NCBI GenBank assembly: GCA_011037195.1
Contig: JAAEAF010003069.1
Location: 114,659-178,658 of the forward strand
Origin: Triatoma infestans
Lineage: Eukaryota > Arthropoda > Insecta > Hemiptera > Reduviidae
Direction: 5' to 3'
DNA length: 64,000 bases
This document shows, in pieces, positions 43,974-54,229 of this stretch (positions are counted from its first letter, which is position 1; each line of letters begins with the position of its first letter). Made by a program: the position numbers and the translations under genes. The notes beneath the pieces are model-generated. The model had not been told where the DNA came from and ran no database searches. It worked only from the letters and a program-made list of their open reading frames with translations.

Positions 43974-44143
43974 GTTGTGGTTGGTTCCGCGGAGCTGGAA
44001 AGCATAGGAGATATTTTCCATGATAGCATGCTTCTTTTTGTGGTCATCGACCTGTTTCTGGGTCCATCCTGATGATGGACGAACGCCCGAAACCGGATCG
44101 ATAACCACAAAAAGAAGCATGCTATCATGGAAAATATCTCTTA
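43974..44143. mobile_element. Foldback element family A, copy A5
   Basis: A 170-bp insertion with a perfect 12-bp target duplication GGAAAATTAATA at 43962-43973 and 44144-44155. The left terminus is GTTGTGGTTGGTTCCGCGG. The two arms meet almost directly: GATAGCATGCTTCTTTTTGT on the left is mirrored by AAAAAGAAGCATGCTATCAT on the right. The centre is the hammerhead-like core at 44065-44103 (CATC, CTGATGA, hairpin, GAAA, CCGGATC). Confidence 0.88.
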
Positions 44144-44155
44144 GGAAAATTAATA

Positions 44156-45216
44156 CTTTGTGCTCCGGGAATCTTTGTATACTTTCCGGCCTTAGTCTAC
44201 ATACATATATGTATAACAGGCCATGTTAAATATTTTAATGAGTTTAATTACATAATTTGTTGCCAGAAAATAATTTTTATGAGATTATATATTTCGAGCC
44301 TAATATAGGTTTTGTTTGAATTACCTTGTGTTAAATACAATTCGGATTATAAAATCTTAGGAAAAATTAATTTGCTTAAGAGATGTTGAATTTCAAGAGT
44401 TTTTGTTTTTTTAATCACTTAGATAAATTTAAGTGTTTTAATTAAAAATCTGGTTGACGAACTAAATAAAATTCTTTGTATAAAGTGATGAAATATTTTT
44501 GTTTTGTTTACAGTTCACTTCTCTGTAAAATTTAGTACAAATATAACATAAATATATATTCAACATAATGTTAGAAACAAGAAGTAAATATTTGAGGAAG
44601 AATCTTCTCTAAACAAAACATAAAAAAAAGGTAAAGTAAACGAAGAATGACATGCAACAATCTTTTGTATAAATAAATATTATGTTTGAAATAATGTATA
44701 TCGTCTTTTTAAAGCTTTTATATTGAATTAAATTAAATAAAGCACTAAATTAAAAATAATAATAGAGTATTGTCTGTCTATGATGTTGATTTTTTAAGCT
44801 TTTAAAAGAAATGACATTAAAATATTCCTTTTATATTTGGTCTAATAGGAACAATGGCTGTCGACTGTTCTAAACTATTCACAAAATAGAATGAAATTCA
44901 TACATAATTAAATATACTCATGAGACAACAATGATGGCGCTATCCTTGAAGTTTAAATAGATCACCGTTATTTTTCATCCTGCAATTTTAGGAATATGTA
45001 GTGGAAGAAAGAAATGAAAGAAAATAATAGTTTTGAAAAATAGTTTAGAATATTTTATAGTTTGAAAAATAGAATTTTGTTAATATTTTAAATGTATCTT
45101 AGTGCAGTGAAAAGAGTCAGATACTGTAATTTTAGGTGATTGCTATTAGGGAAACAAAGGCACAAGAATCCGTTAAATTAATACATTGTCACTTGGCCAA
45201 CTGTTTTGTAAGAGAA
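44156..45216. other. AT-rich spacer
   Basis: Nothing recognisable in either strand. Confidence 0.4.
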
Positions 45217-45545
45217 GGCATTCTTTCGAACAGTCTGCATTCTGCTTTCAAAGCCATAACACTTGCTTCAGGAATCGCTCTCTTAAACTCATGCCAGTAA
45301 TAGAGATTTACATTTACTCTAGATTAACAAAATTTATTAAGATATAGTTGTGAATATTGTAAACCATTTAAATTCACTTAGAGAATATATTTATTTCAAA
45401 AACATGATTTCTTGATGATTTGGTGATTCTTGATTATTACTAATACTTCTCTCTTAAACATATATACTCACAAGCCCCTTTACTAAACCGCTCGTGCTAC
45501 ACAAGCTACCAGCACACAAACACACAACATCACCAATCACATTTC
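45217..45545 (+). repeat. Dispersed repeat E, copy 2
   Basis: Same sequence and orientation as 19150-19515, starting GGCATTCTTTCGAACAGTCT and ending near CAATCACATTTCAAATGC, with a deletion in the AACAGTCTGAAACAGAC part. No coding content. Confidence 0.6.
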
Positions 45546-46797
45546 AAATGCATATAAAACTTCGATTTCTTTATAGAATCCATCGTAACCCTTGGAGAAA
45601 AATGAACTAGCCATTTGTTCAGAAATCACAGCCCACCCTAATACAACAAGGACATCACATACAACATTGGCAGCTGCCAATTCAAACACAGAGAGATAGT
45701 TAATGTGTGCAACTTCTTGGGTTTTAGCCTGCATACTTGGCGAATGTGGCAAATACCTTATATTAGGTTAATGAGAAGTGCGTGAATTAAAAATATTTGA
45801 ACGCTATCACTGACTCCTTCCTAAATTCTTTCCATAGACTTGAAGATAGGTCGTTTGACCTGCTGAAAACAATAGGAAAGTCTAAAGAAACCTAAGTTCC
45901 TTGTTCCCAGTGGATTTGTAACCAAAGTCGGCCGGAAGTAAGATTTATGACATCATACTAATGACTTTATACTAATGTTAAGGTATGTTTAATTGCAGAA
46001 ACCACTTTCTATGGATATTTCATGACATATAAGTTTAGGAACACACTTCTGAATAATCAGCAAAAGGTTGTAATATTTTCTTGTCATGTGTTCTGCATTG
46101 CAGCCATAAGCAATTCCTTCAAGACGCATAATATTTAACTAAAAAAAAGACTAAAAAAAACATTGGGCTGCTAGGATACGCATATGAATAGAGGCCATCC
46201 GTTCCGGTTTTGGAAACAACTTCTTGGGTAACCTCTAGTTAGTTCATCAATGACAATTACATGCAACGTACACACCCACGCATAATTTAAATACGTATAT
46301 CAATAGCTTTACCTATCAAGATTTGTTTTTTCTAGTCATTACCATTTACAAAGTCGCCTGCTGGCACCCTCTCAACATAATCTCAGTATCTCATTTTTTG
46401 ATATGAGCCTGCTAATCTGAATCACAGTAAATTTCTCTGAACTACGCCCTGCTCCTCATTTTCCAAACTCAATTTATATTATGAAGTATGATTAGTTTCC
46501 TATCAATACTACAATAGTTTTTCATTTTGATTTAAACCTGCTTTTGCACCACATGATACAAAGAAATTTTTATGTAAGTTATTTGGCTTTTGTTGGGTAT
46601 CCCATAAAATTTCAAAGCGGACGGATTGATAATATCATAATGCGCTGAGTTATAATATTTAAACAATTTAAAAATTTCAATTACCAAAGAAAGGTGTAAT
46701 CAAAAACTTGGAAATTTTATAAGAAATTACTGCTGTACACTAAAATAAAATCTGACGAGAAACACTCACACATAGCTCTTACTGCAGTTTGCAGAAT
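45546..46797. other. Spacer, with a family C-like fragment at the right end
   Basis: No genes. The last 60-100 bases (AATCTGACGAGAAACACTCA, GCTCTTACTGCAGTTTGCAG) resemble a side module seen near family C at 15740-15800. Confidence 0.35.
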
Positions 46798-46809
46798 TAT
46801 AATTGACAA

Positions 46810-47381
46810 GATGGTGCAGATATTTGTTCCTTATGTAATTCTCGTGAAAAAGAGGACACATACCATTTTATAGGCAAGTGTACGATATTAGAAGAAATGA
46901 GAGTAAAATGGTTAGGTAAGAAATGCTACTCTAAGGAAGAGATTATAACTTTGCTAAATGGTCCTGATTGGGGGCGACTGGTTATGTATGTAAAAATAGC
47001 TAGTTTATATCGTGCGGAATTAGTAAGGGAATTCAATTGGTAATTAGAAATAAAAATAAGAAATATCAATAATAATTACAAGTAAACATGAATATAAAAA
47101 ACTTGTAAACCCAAAAAATAAAATGAATATAAAACAGAAGCGTAAATAAAAACAAAAATCCAGAGTATGTGTATTTCATTTATTTTAAGTTAGTATATTT
47201 AAGAAAAACTTTATTTTTATTGCTTATTATCTTGAAAATGTTTTTATTTTTATTGTTTCATTAGCACAGACCTCGACAGACGGATTTTTCCATGTCTAAA
47301 TGTGTTATTTTTTTTCTATTTTGCACCAATGTAAACTTTATGTTTTTCTAAATAAACACATTTCTATTCTATTCTATAGTC
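46810..47381 (+). mobile_element. 5'-truncated non-LTR retrotransposon fragment
   Basis: A 572-bp insertion with a perfect 12-bp target duplication TATAATTGACAA at 46798-46809 and 47382-47393. The 3' end has a tail of TATTC units (ATTTCTATTCTATTCTATAG). The 5' truncation lies within the coding end of ORF2. Confidence 0.88.
46816..47043 (+). pseudogene. Non-LTR ORF2 C-terminus with zinc motif
   Basis: An open frame from the truncation point ends in TAA at 47041-47043. It reads ADICSLCNSREKEDTYHFIG, with the motif C-x2-C-x8-H-x4-C, then EEMRVKWLGKKCYS and ends LVREFNW. The same motif style is in the fragments at 11.4, 59.9 and 63.5 kb. The RT domain is absent. Confidence 0.72.
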
Positions 47382-47589
47382 TATAATTGACAAATTATCT
47401 TCAAATTTATAATTTTTATTAAATGTTTATTATTTGCCTTCAATTTTATATGAATGGAAGAATCTAAACTTAATAACGTGACTTGTTTGAGGAAAGCATA
47501 ACTTCTCCCACTCCGCTTAAACTTCTTAAAATGAATTTTCTCGGAAGAAAAGTTTCAAATAAAGCAGTAAATAATATGTTAGAAATGAC

Positions 47590-47966
47590 TTGATTTTTTC
47601 ATTTTTTATTTTTATAAAAATTTTTTATTGCACAAGTTGATAATTTATAAAATATCTACGAAGAGAAAATTAGTAAAAAAAAATTCTAAACGAGATTTTT
47701 CTTAAAAATAATTAGCTATAAATAATTAGCCAATCAGAGTGAAGAAGTAAAGGTGGGAAATGTGGGCGTGGTCAAAATGATAATTGTAAATTTCTTATTA
47801 GCCTAACATACACCCACATTTAACTCCTGTTCTACACTGTGATTGGTTAATTATTTCTTTGAAAAAACTAGTTTAACATTTTTTTTACTAATTTTCCTCG
47901 TAGGTATTTTATAAATTATCAAATTGTGCAATAATAAACTTTTTTTATGTAAAAAAAAAAAATCAA
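47590..47966. mobile_element. Foldback MITE with ~150-bp inverted arms
   Basis: The left arm (47590-47745) has TTGATTTTTTC, ATTGCACAAGTTGATAATTT, ATAAAATATCTACGA and AAAATTAGTAAAAAAAAATT. The right arm (47830-47966) is its inverse: TTTTTTTACTAATTTTCCTC, GTAGGTATTTTATAAATTAT and CAAATTGTGCAATAATAAAC. The centre is a less AT-rich 80 bp. Inverted CCAATCA motifs lie just inside the two arms (about 47731 and 47840). No target duplication was resolved. Confidence 0.75.
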
Positions 47967-48009
47967 ATTATTTTTGGTATAATATTCACTTTTTTATATA
48001 ATTAATGTG

Positions 48010-49370
48010 AGCTATAAAGAAAGAATTCAGAATTTTCATTCCATTGTTAAAAAAGAAAGCAAAAGAGATAAACAAAAGGGGAAGACTCAAGCGGAAATGC
48101 AAGATCCAATGTGAGTCTGTCATTTTGTATTTGGCCATTAATACTAGTGGGACAAAATAAAATTGATATTAAACACCCACAAAAATTTCTCCTAATATTC
48201 AGTTAAAAAACTTTTCTTAGATCTGGTGTTGTTGTTAGCTATTCAATATATTTTCCTGAATTTTATGTATGTGTCGCAGACGACAAAGTATTGAAAGAAT
48301 CCTAAATAGATCGAAATCTACGGATGAACTTATTCGATCAAAATCTAGTTTCTCGCAACAACATAAAACAATCTGGTGTGAAACAATCACACGACTGGCC
48401 CTTATTGCGTAATGGCAAATTTTCTTCACACTTACAATTCTTATTAGTGTTTAAAACTGTCGCCATTTTTATGGAGAAAATCACAAAAACCTGGAAAACC
48501 TATTCAGTAAAGTCGCACTTCCGCTCGACCGATTTTTCTCAAACTGGGAATTTTGGCAACTTACATAATTCTATTTAATATTATTTAGTTGATAGATTTG
48601 TATAACACATTGTTGAACTAAAAATTGCACTTTAAAGAAATCATAACTCCACCCTTCCCTCAAAAGTGCCCTTAAATGAATTTTCCCGGAGAAATGTTTT
48701 AAGTAAAAGTTGTAGCTCTTTGTACGTGGAGTTGATGTACCATGTTTAAAGAAAATCATTAGAGCCGTTTTAGAGAAAATAGCAGAAAACTGAAAACTAC
48801 TTTCAAAAGTAAAGCGCATTTCCGGTCATACGATTTTTTTCAAACTCGGGATTTCGACAACAATTTAATTCTAATTAATATTATTTAAATGGTAGAATTG
48901 TGTAATAACTGAAATAGCACTGTAAATGGAAACCCCACCCTTCCCCCAAAAGGGTTCTTAAATGAATTTTCTCGGAGGAATGTTTCAAAATAAAAGTTGT
49001 AGCTCTTTGAAAGTATAGTTCACTTTTCTTGTTTAAACAAAATCGTTGGAGCCATTTTCGAGAAAATTACAAAAAAATGAAAAAAAAAAAAACATTCAGT
49101 AAAGTGGCACTTCTGGTTGATGGATTTTGCCCGAAATCTTCGTGGCTGATATGGTGTAGTAGTCCTAAACGAAAAGTACCTGTTTGAGCTTCCTGCAACT
49201 TTTCGTTTTTGAGATATTCTTTTTACACACATACACAGACACACACACCATTTTCTAAAAACCACTTATTTGGACTCAGGAGACCTCAAAACGTGTATTT
49301 CCGGTAAAAATTCAATTTCTAAAATCCGGCGCGAACCCAATACTTCCTCTTAGTAAGAGAAAGTAAAAAT
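48010..49370 (+). repeat. Family C element with three ~300-bp units
   Basis: Marker blocks recur with a period close to 297 bp: GTCGCACTTCCGCTCGACCG at 48510, AAAGCGCATTTCCGGTCATA at 48809, and GTGGCACTTCTGGTTGATGG at 49103. Each unit also has an AATGAATTTTC(C/T)CGGAG block followed by AAAAGTTGTAGCTCTTTG. The right terminus has (AC)-rich sequence, CCACTTATTTGGACTCAGG, TTTCCGGTAAAAATTCAATT and the closing TACTTCCTCTTAGTAAGAGA. Confidence 0.68.
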
Positions 49371-50580
49371 CACTTTATTATAATGTTTTTTACCCTTTGT
49401 CTATTAGAAAATTATATTAGGTGCAATTAACATCAGAAGTAATATTATCTCCAGCCTAATTTTGAATATAATGCCATCCAAAATGGAATTAAGTTTCTGA
49501 ATAAATTAATCCGAATTAAGGTGTTGAATGAAGTTCAAAACTTTGTTTCTCCTTCTAACTTTTCTGAACTTTGTTAAGTGTGTCACGTGTCAAATATGAA
49601 CTTGGAACTTAAACAGCGCTTCTTGTAAGTAACGCTATTAAAGTAACTTACACTTATTGTAATACAGCATCATAATACTAAGCATATTTCTGTGTGATAC
49701 CCTAGTTTTTGTTTTTATCACCAAATTATTCGGCCTCTTCTAATCTTAATGTGACATTGTATACATTTTTTAATTAAAATGATATTGAATGCAAATATAA
49801 ATTAAATGTTTTTTTTTTTCAATCAAATTATCAGAATTTTCAGAAGTTCATATTTTTAATACCTAATTCATTCTTACAATTAAAAATATTCGTAATTCAT
49901 CCTACCCAGATCTTGATAGATTAATAAAATATTTGTGTCCCAAGGCCAATGAATGTTTTGCAATCCAATAAAAAAAATTATATTCAAATCCGAAGAACTA
50001 CTTTTGTGAAATAATTATTTTCTGGTTTATAATAATATATTTCGTTTTAAATTAAATACTTTGGTATTGCTACTTTTACGATTATGAGCAATACATTTTT
50101 AGAAATTTAAAATGAAACATTTAGAGAAAGATAAATCTACGAACATTTATTGTGTCTGACAAAGCTAATATAGAAATATATTTTAATTTATAGAGGCATT
50201 CCATTCTACACTAATAAGATAATTTTTATAAGCTGTTGATGGTTTATTCTTATTTGTTTCATGATGATCTCATAACGCCCAAAGATTTATAGCTCCTATT
50301 TTAATTAATTTTTTATTTTCTTACGCCTCGATCAGTGGTTTCTTCTTTGGCCGTCTGATCTCTAGCAGCCCAATATAAAGTGACAGTATCATTTGTTTAT
50401 TTTAATTAAATAAATAAAATGTAAAAAAGATGACCGGGTTTATTTAGGAATTTTTGTGTTACCTATCTGTTATCTACTACAGAATAGTTTTCATTTTTAA
50501 TTGTTTCAAATAGTGTTTATTAATTACTTTCAAATATATTCGATTTTTGGAAATAGAGAATCTGAGTTTGGTAGTTACTA
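49371..50580. other. AT-rich spacer
   Basis: No coding frame or repeat that I can support. Confidence 0.4.
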
Positions 50581-51640
50581 TTAGCCTCCACAACCAAGAG
50601 ACAAGGTCGAAATCTCTCTTGGAACATTGGGTGTTCTAATGCTAAGCTTACTTAGCGTACGCTAGTATTCGGTGGATGAGGGGATAGGGTCGGGCAGAAA
50701 TATGTGAAAGGTGTCCCAGACATATAATAACATTTAATTGTACGTACAAAATATAACATAAAGGAAAACTGCTGATCAAATACAAAGAAAATATTAACTG
50801 TAATGACACATCAAAGTCATAGCAATGTCAAAGTGGTTCCAGCCAGCTGCTATCCTCACAAAGGATGGCAGGAATAAAATATAATTTATAACTAGTGGCC
50901 TAGCCGGCCGCTGTCTTCAAGACAAGGCCGCGGCCAAACAAACGAAACCCTTTTCAATACAAGGGTCAATACTTCACATCAAAGCAAGCACCGATAAAGC
51001 TGGCCACTGAGCTAAATCACTGGTCACCGAACTAACCAAGGTCGCACACTAGGACAGATGTCTTGGTGTGAGTGTTGCTAACACTAATATAAACTTCGCC
51101 CCATTGGAAGAGGGGATTATATATACCAGTACGTCATTAGATCATTATACACGAGTACGTCAGTAGATCAATATATACCAGTACGTCATTAGATAATCAT
51201 ATACGAGTACATCGTTATACGAACAGCAGTTCCGCGTCCCTATACAGGTTTTACTTATACTTATTTCCTTATTTGTGCATCTTAGTTTATTTATTTTAAT
51301 CATTCTAAATTATTAGTTGTTTATCTTCTATTTATTTCTAAGTATTTCTTGTTAATAGTTACCATTACTCACGTTTAAATTATTGTACAAATACAGACTA
51401 TTTTTATAAATTCAGTGTTAGTAATTCGAGCTCTAACTTCCAAAAATCTCTAAACTAACTTCCGCCCTCTTCAAGACATCTACTACAAACCACAGGAATC
51501 ACAATAAACGATTCCACTACATAACTAAACTAAAAGCAATAAATAGCCTGAATTAACACAAAAAAAAAGAAGGATCCTTCACCTATCAAATAATTTCTCT
51601 TAATTACTAATACTAAGTTATATTATATACAGATACAGAC
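50581..51640. other. Unassigned GC-richer block with a minisatellite
   Basis: Less AT-rich sequence at 50600-51120, with a GC-rich palindromic patch (CTAGCCGGCCGCTGTC near 50902) and a TATATATAC sequence at about 51118. It could be a fragment of an LTR element, but no ends were found. The minisatellite is listed separately. Confidence 0.3.
51121..51221. repeat. 26-bp minisatellite, about four copies
   Basis: Units of the type CAGTACGTCATTAGAT or GAGTACGTCAGTAGAT start at about 51127, 51153, 51179 and 51205, a constant 26-bp step. Alternate units are more alike, so the higher-order unit may be 52 bp. Confidence 0.75.
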
Positions 51641-51798
51641 TACAGAGTTAGTAGAGTGTTCGGGGTAATGTAATTTCTTCCGCGGTCGTTAAACGTTTTA
51701 CACAAAAATCTTCGCAGGTGATGATGATAAAGAGGGGAGGGGAGCTTTCCACCGCCACACAAACACCAGACGGTACCTGTATCGTGTGTTCAGCGTAT

Positions 51799-51900
51799 TT
51801 TTCCTCCTGATTAGTAAGAATGGTGAGCCAGTTATGCTGATAATAATTTTTAGCAGCTAGCTGTTTAGCATAAGCCAATATCCAGTTTCTCAGGAAGAGT
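51799..51900 (-). other. Possible isolated coding exon
   Basis: On the minus strand an open frame reads NWILAYAKQLAAKNYYQHNW, then ends EEKYAEHTIQ directly before a good donor-like CAG|GTACCG at about 51774. A CCTGAG sequence upstream could be an acceptor. The amino-acid composition looks like real protein, and the surrounding 250 bp is GC-richer than its neighbours. I do not recognise the protein, and the splice sites are only plausible. Confidence 0.25.
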
Positions 51901-52190
51901 ATGGACGCTGGAACTCGCTAGGGATCACTGCCGTTCCAACTCTGCTTCTGTCCTCCTATTCTCTCTCCCCACCCCAGCAACTACCGATCGCTTTCATCAG
52001 TCGCCTCACCGCACCATACGTTTATCGCTCTACTATTTTTTATTGTAATTATTGCAAGTGTAATATTCTTCGCAATTATAGAAATCAATTACATATATTC
52101 CTATTTATATGAAATTATATTATTTTCCTAACATAATGATAGAATTCATATTATTATCCAACAATATTATATGGAATACTAGCTAACCCG

Positions 52191-52208
52191 GCCACGCTTC
52201 GCTGTGGC
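52191..52208 (-). terminator. Helitron 3' terminal hairpin
   Basis: The palindrome GCCAC...GTGGC lies just upstream of the CTAG end. In Helitrons this hairpin marks the 3' end for rolling-circle termination. It is not a transcription terminator. Confidence 0.75.
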
Positions 52209-52329
52209 TCAGTCTGATTTTTAGGAAAGTAAACAGAAGTAATACAGTTAAAATAGATTCAGCAAGAAAACACATAATTCAATTTAATACACTACTTTGC
52301 GTTGCTGTGAACTGAAAGGAAAGAAAGAA

Positions 52330-54060
52330 AAAAATGTTTTTAATTGAAAGTCTCTTTTTATTGTAAAGCTAGTGAATCGTGAACATTTTTTGTTTGTCGT
52401 TTTCTGCATAAACATAAAGATCAGGTAGTTTACCGACTCTGGAGCATTCGACATATAATTGCCCATGAGAGAAGCATTCGTTTTCTAAATTCAAACCGCA
52501 CATTGCAAAGTTTGTCCTTGCGCTTTATTGATAGTCATAGCGAACGCAAGGCCTATTGGAAATTGAAGTCCTGTGAACTCGAACTGCATATCTGTCGGAA
52601 TGAGTGGTATTCGTGGAAGTAGTACGTCTTTACCTTTATAAGGTCCAATGAGAATTGTTGCTTCAATTAGATTATTCGTCAATTTTTTAACTACTAATCA
52701 TGTACAATTGCATAACTTTGGCTGATTGATGTTTCGGAGTAATATAATTGGCACTCCAATTTTCAAATTTAGAATGTGAGGCGGTAATATGGGAACATCG
52801 AGTGAATAAAGAAATTCCGTTGGAAAATTCACTACTTCTCCTTGGTCCCCCACGGAGTCAATGGATTTGTATGCATTGTTTCACCTGCGATTCTGTTTAG
52901 AATGATGTTCTTATGGAGTAAGTCGACATTTTTAACCGCTAGAATGGCTCTTCCGCTTAACCAACCGTGAATTTGATAATTTGTTTCGATGCTATGGAAT
53001 ACCTTGTCTACTAATTCTTCTTTTGAATGTACAATGTTGCAGAAATTAGATGGGAAGGTGATTTTTCCCATTTCTGGATTTGTAGGAACAGTGCCATTAC
53101 CGAGTTCGTGTAATTGTCTTGAATATATGGCAGTTGTTGGATATAGTTTTGAAGTTGAACTCTCATATTCGTTGTTAAATGATTTTTTTTTACTGTGCTC
53201 CAAAGAATTGAATATTTCAAGCAGATGTAATGGTTGTAGGAGGAGATGTTGGTTGTAGATGTTGATAGATAAATAACACCTCAATATCGGTATAAGATAT
53301 ATAATTGATATATATGTATATGACTGACTGCCAAGGACTGTATACTTAACACTACAAGAACAGAACAGACTGACTGACGTGGCTAAACGATATGTACAAT
53401 TGAAGTGTGAGACTGTGAACAGAATTCCTTTTTTGACTCCGTCTCTCGTTTATATATCCAACTGGCCTCTCCTCTCTCTCTCGAGAGGGGCTCTTTCTCT
53501 CTGATGCGTGGTGGGGGTTCACTCGCTAGTGTGGATGAGTAGTGGGGGTTCACTACCCCTACACAGACATGCATGGGGTTGAGCGAGGTATCACTGGCAG
53601 CGTTTGCCTGAAGCCAACGGATACTAACACCAATGCTCCACCAAATGGAACCTGATTATTTCGCAAGTCTTTCAATGTATGGTCTAATGCTTCCAACGAC
53701 TACTTATAAGCCATTATACACTCATCCCATACAATGATTTTGCACGCCCGAAGAACCTTTCCCATTCCTGATGTTTTAGAAATGTTACATGTTGGGTTTT
53801 CTGTGAAGTGCATGTTTAGTGACAGTTTAAGAGCTGAATGCACTGTTCCACCTTCTTCCATCAACGTAGGTGGAAATACCTGAAGAAGCAAGTGCTAACG
53901 CAATATGGCCGTTTGAACGGATTTGAGCTCGGAATTTCCCGTTTCCGTGGGAACTTCGGAGTAAAAAGTGTATATAAACACTCTTATAAAGAAATGCAAT
54001 AGTGTGTAAAAATTTCAAGTCAATCCATCGACTACTTTTCGAGTTTTGCGGCCACAAACA
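52330..54060 (-). pseudogene. Helitron PIF1-like helicase fragments
   Basis: Reading the minus strand: AQIRSNGHIALALASSGI (about 53965-53880), CNISKTSGMGKVLRACKIIVWDECIM (Walker B-like DEC, 53790-53710), LKDLRNNQVPFGGALVLV and FRQTLPVIPRSTP (53680-53575). An insertion of about 285 bp follows. Then come LHELGNGTVPTNPEMGKITF and VFHSIETNYQIHGWLSGRAI (53180-52900), and LPRIPLIPTDMQFEFTGLQF with GLAFAMTINKAQGQTLQ (52640-52500). The end is FSHGQLYVECSRVGKLPDLY (about 52480-52420). Stops and frameshifts separate the blocks. The Walker A lysine motif is missing with the N-terminal half. It would unwind DNA during rolling-circle transposition if intact. Confidence 0.85.
53290..53574 (-). mobile_element. 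Insertion in the Helitron helicase, LTR-like
   Basis: About 285 bp with no helicase similarity separates the PVIPRSTP block from the next helicase block. On the minus strand it starts near TGTCTGTGTAGGGGTAGTG, has a CT/GA-rich patch with an inverted repeat (CTCTCTCGAGAGAG), a TATA-like GGATATATAAACGAGAG, and ends near ACCGATATTGAGG. A solo LTR is the best guess, but neither ends nor target duplication are resolved. Confidence 0.45.
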
Positions 54061-54229
54061 TACGGATGCTGAATTTATATATATATATATATATAGATTA
54101 TAGAATAATTACTACAAGTATAGTACTCACAGTGTGGACATCGGAAAATTGCAGGAAGGTGAAACTAGGTATTCTGTTTAGATATTACCATCCCGGATAT
54201 GACACGAAGATATCAGGCAAAATCTAAAC

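Larger units (their letters stand above)
52179..54097 (-). mobile_element. Helitron with both termini, internally deleted
   Basis: On the minus strand the element starts TCTATATATA at 54097, preceded by A, and ends CTAG at 52179-52182, followed by T: the A|T target of Helitrons. A hairpin at 52191-52208 (GCCACAGC-GAA-GCGTGGC) stands 8 nt before CTAG. The interior holds a broken helicase. The Rep/HUH nuclease part is missing. At 1.9 kb it is far shorter than an autonomous element. Confidence 0.85.

Noticed and set aside
54000..54020. Minus-strand I-D-L-K-F peptide that looked like the missing IDLSRF exon
   Set aside because: It lies in the 5' leader of the Helitron, lacks Ser-Arg-Phe, a signal peptide and a dibasic site, and is not next to a suitable donor.
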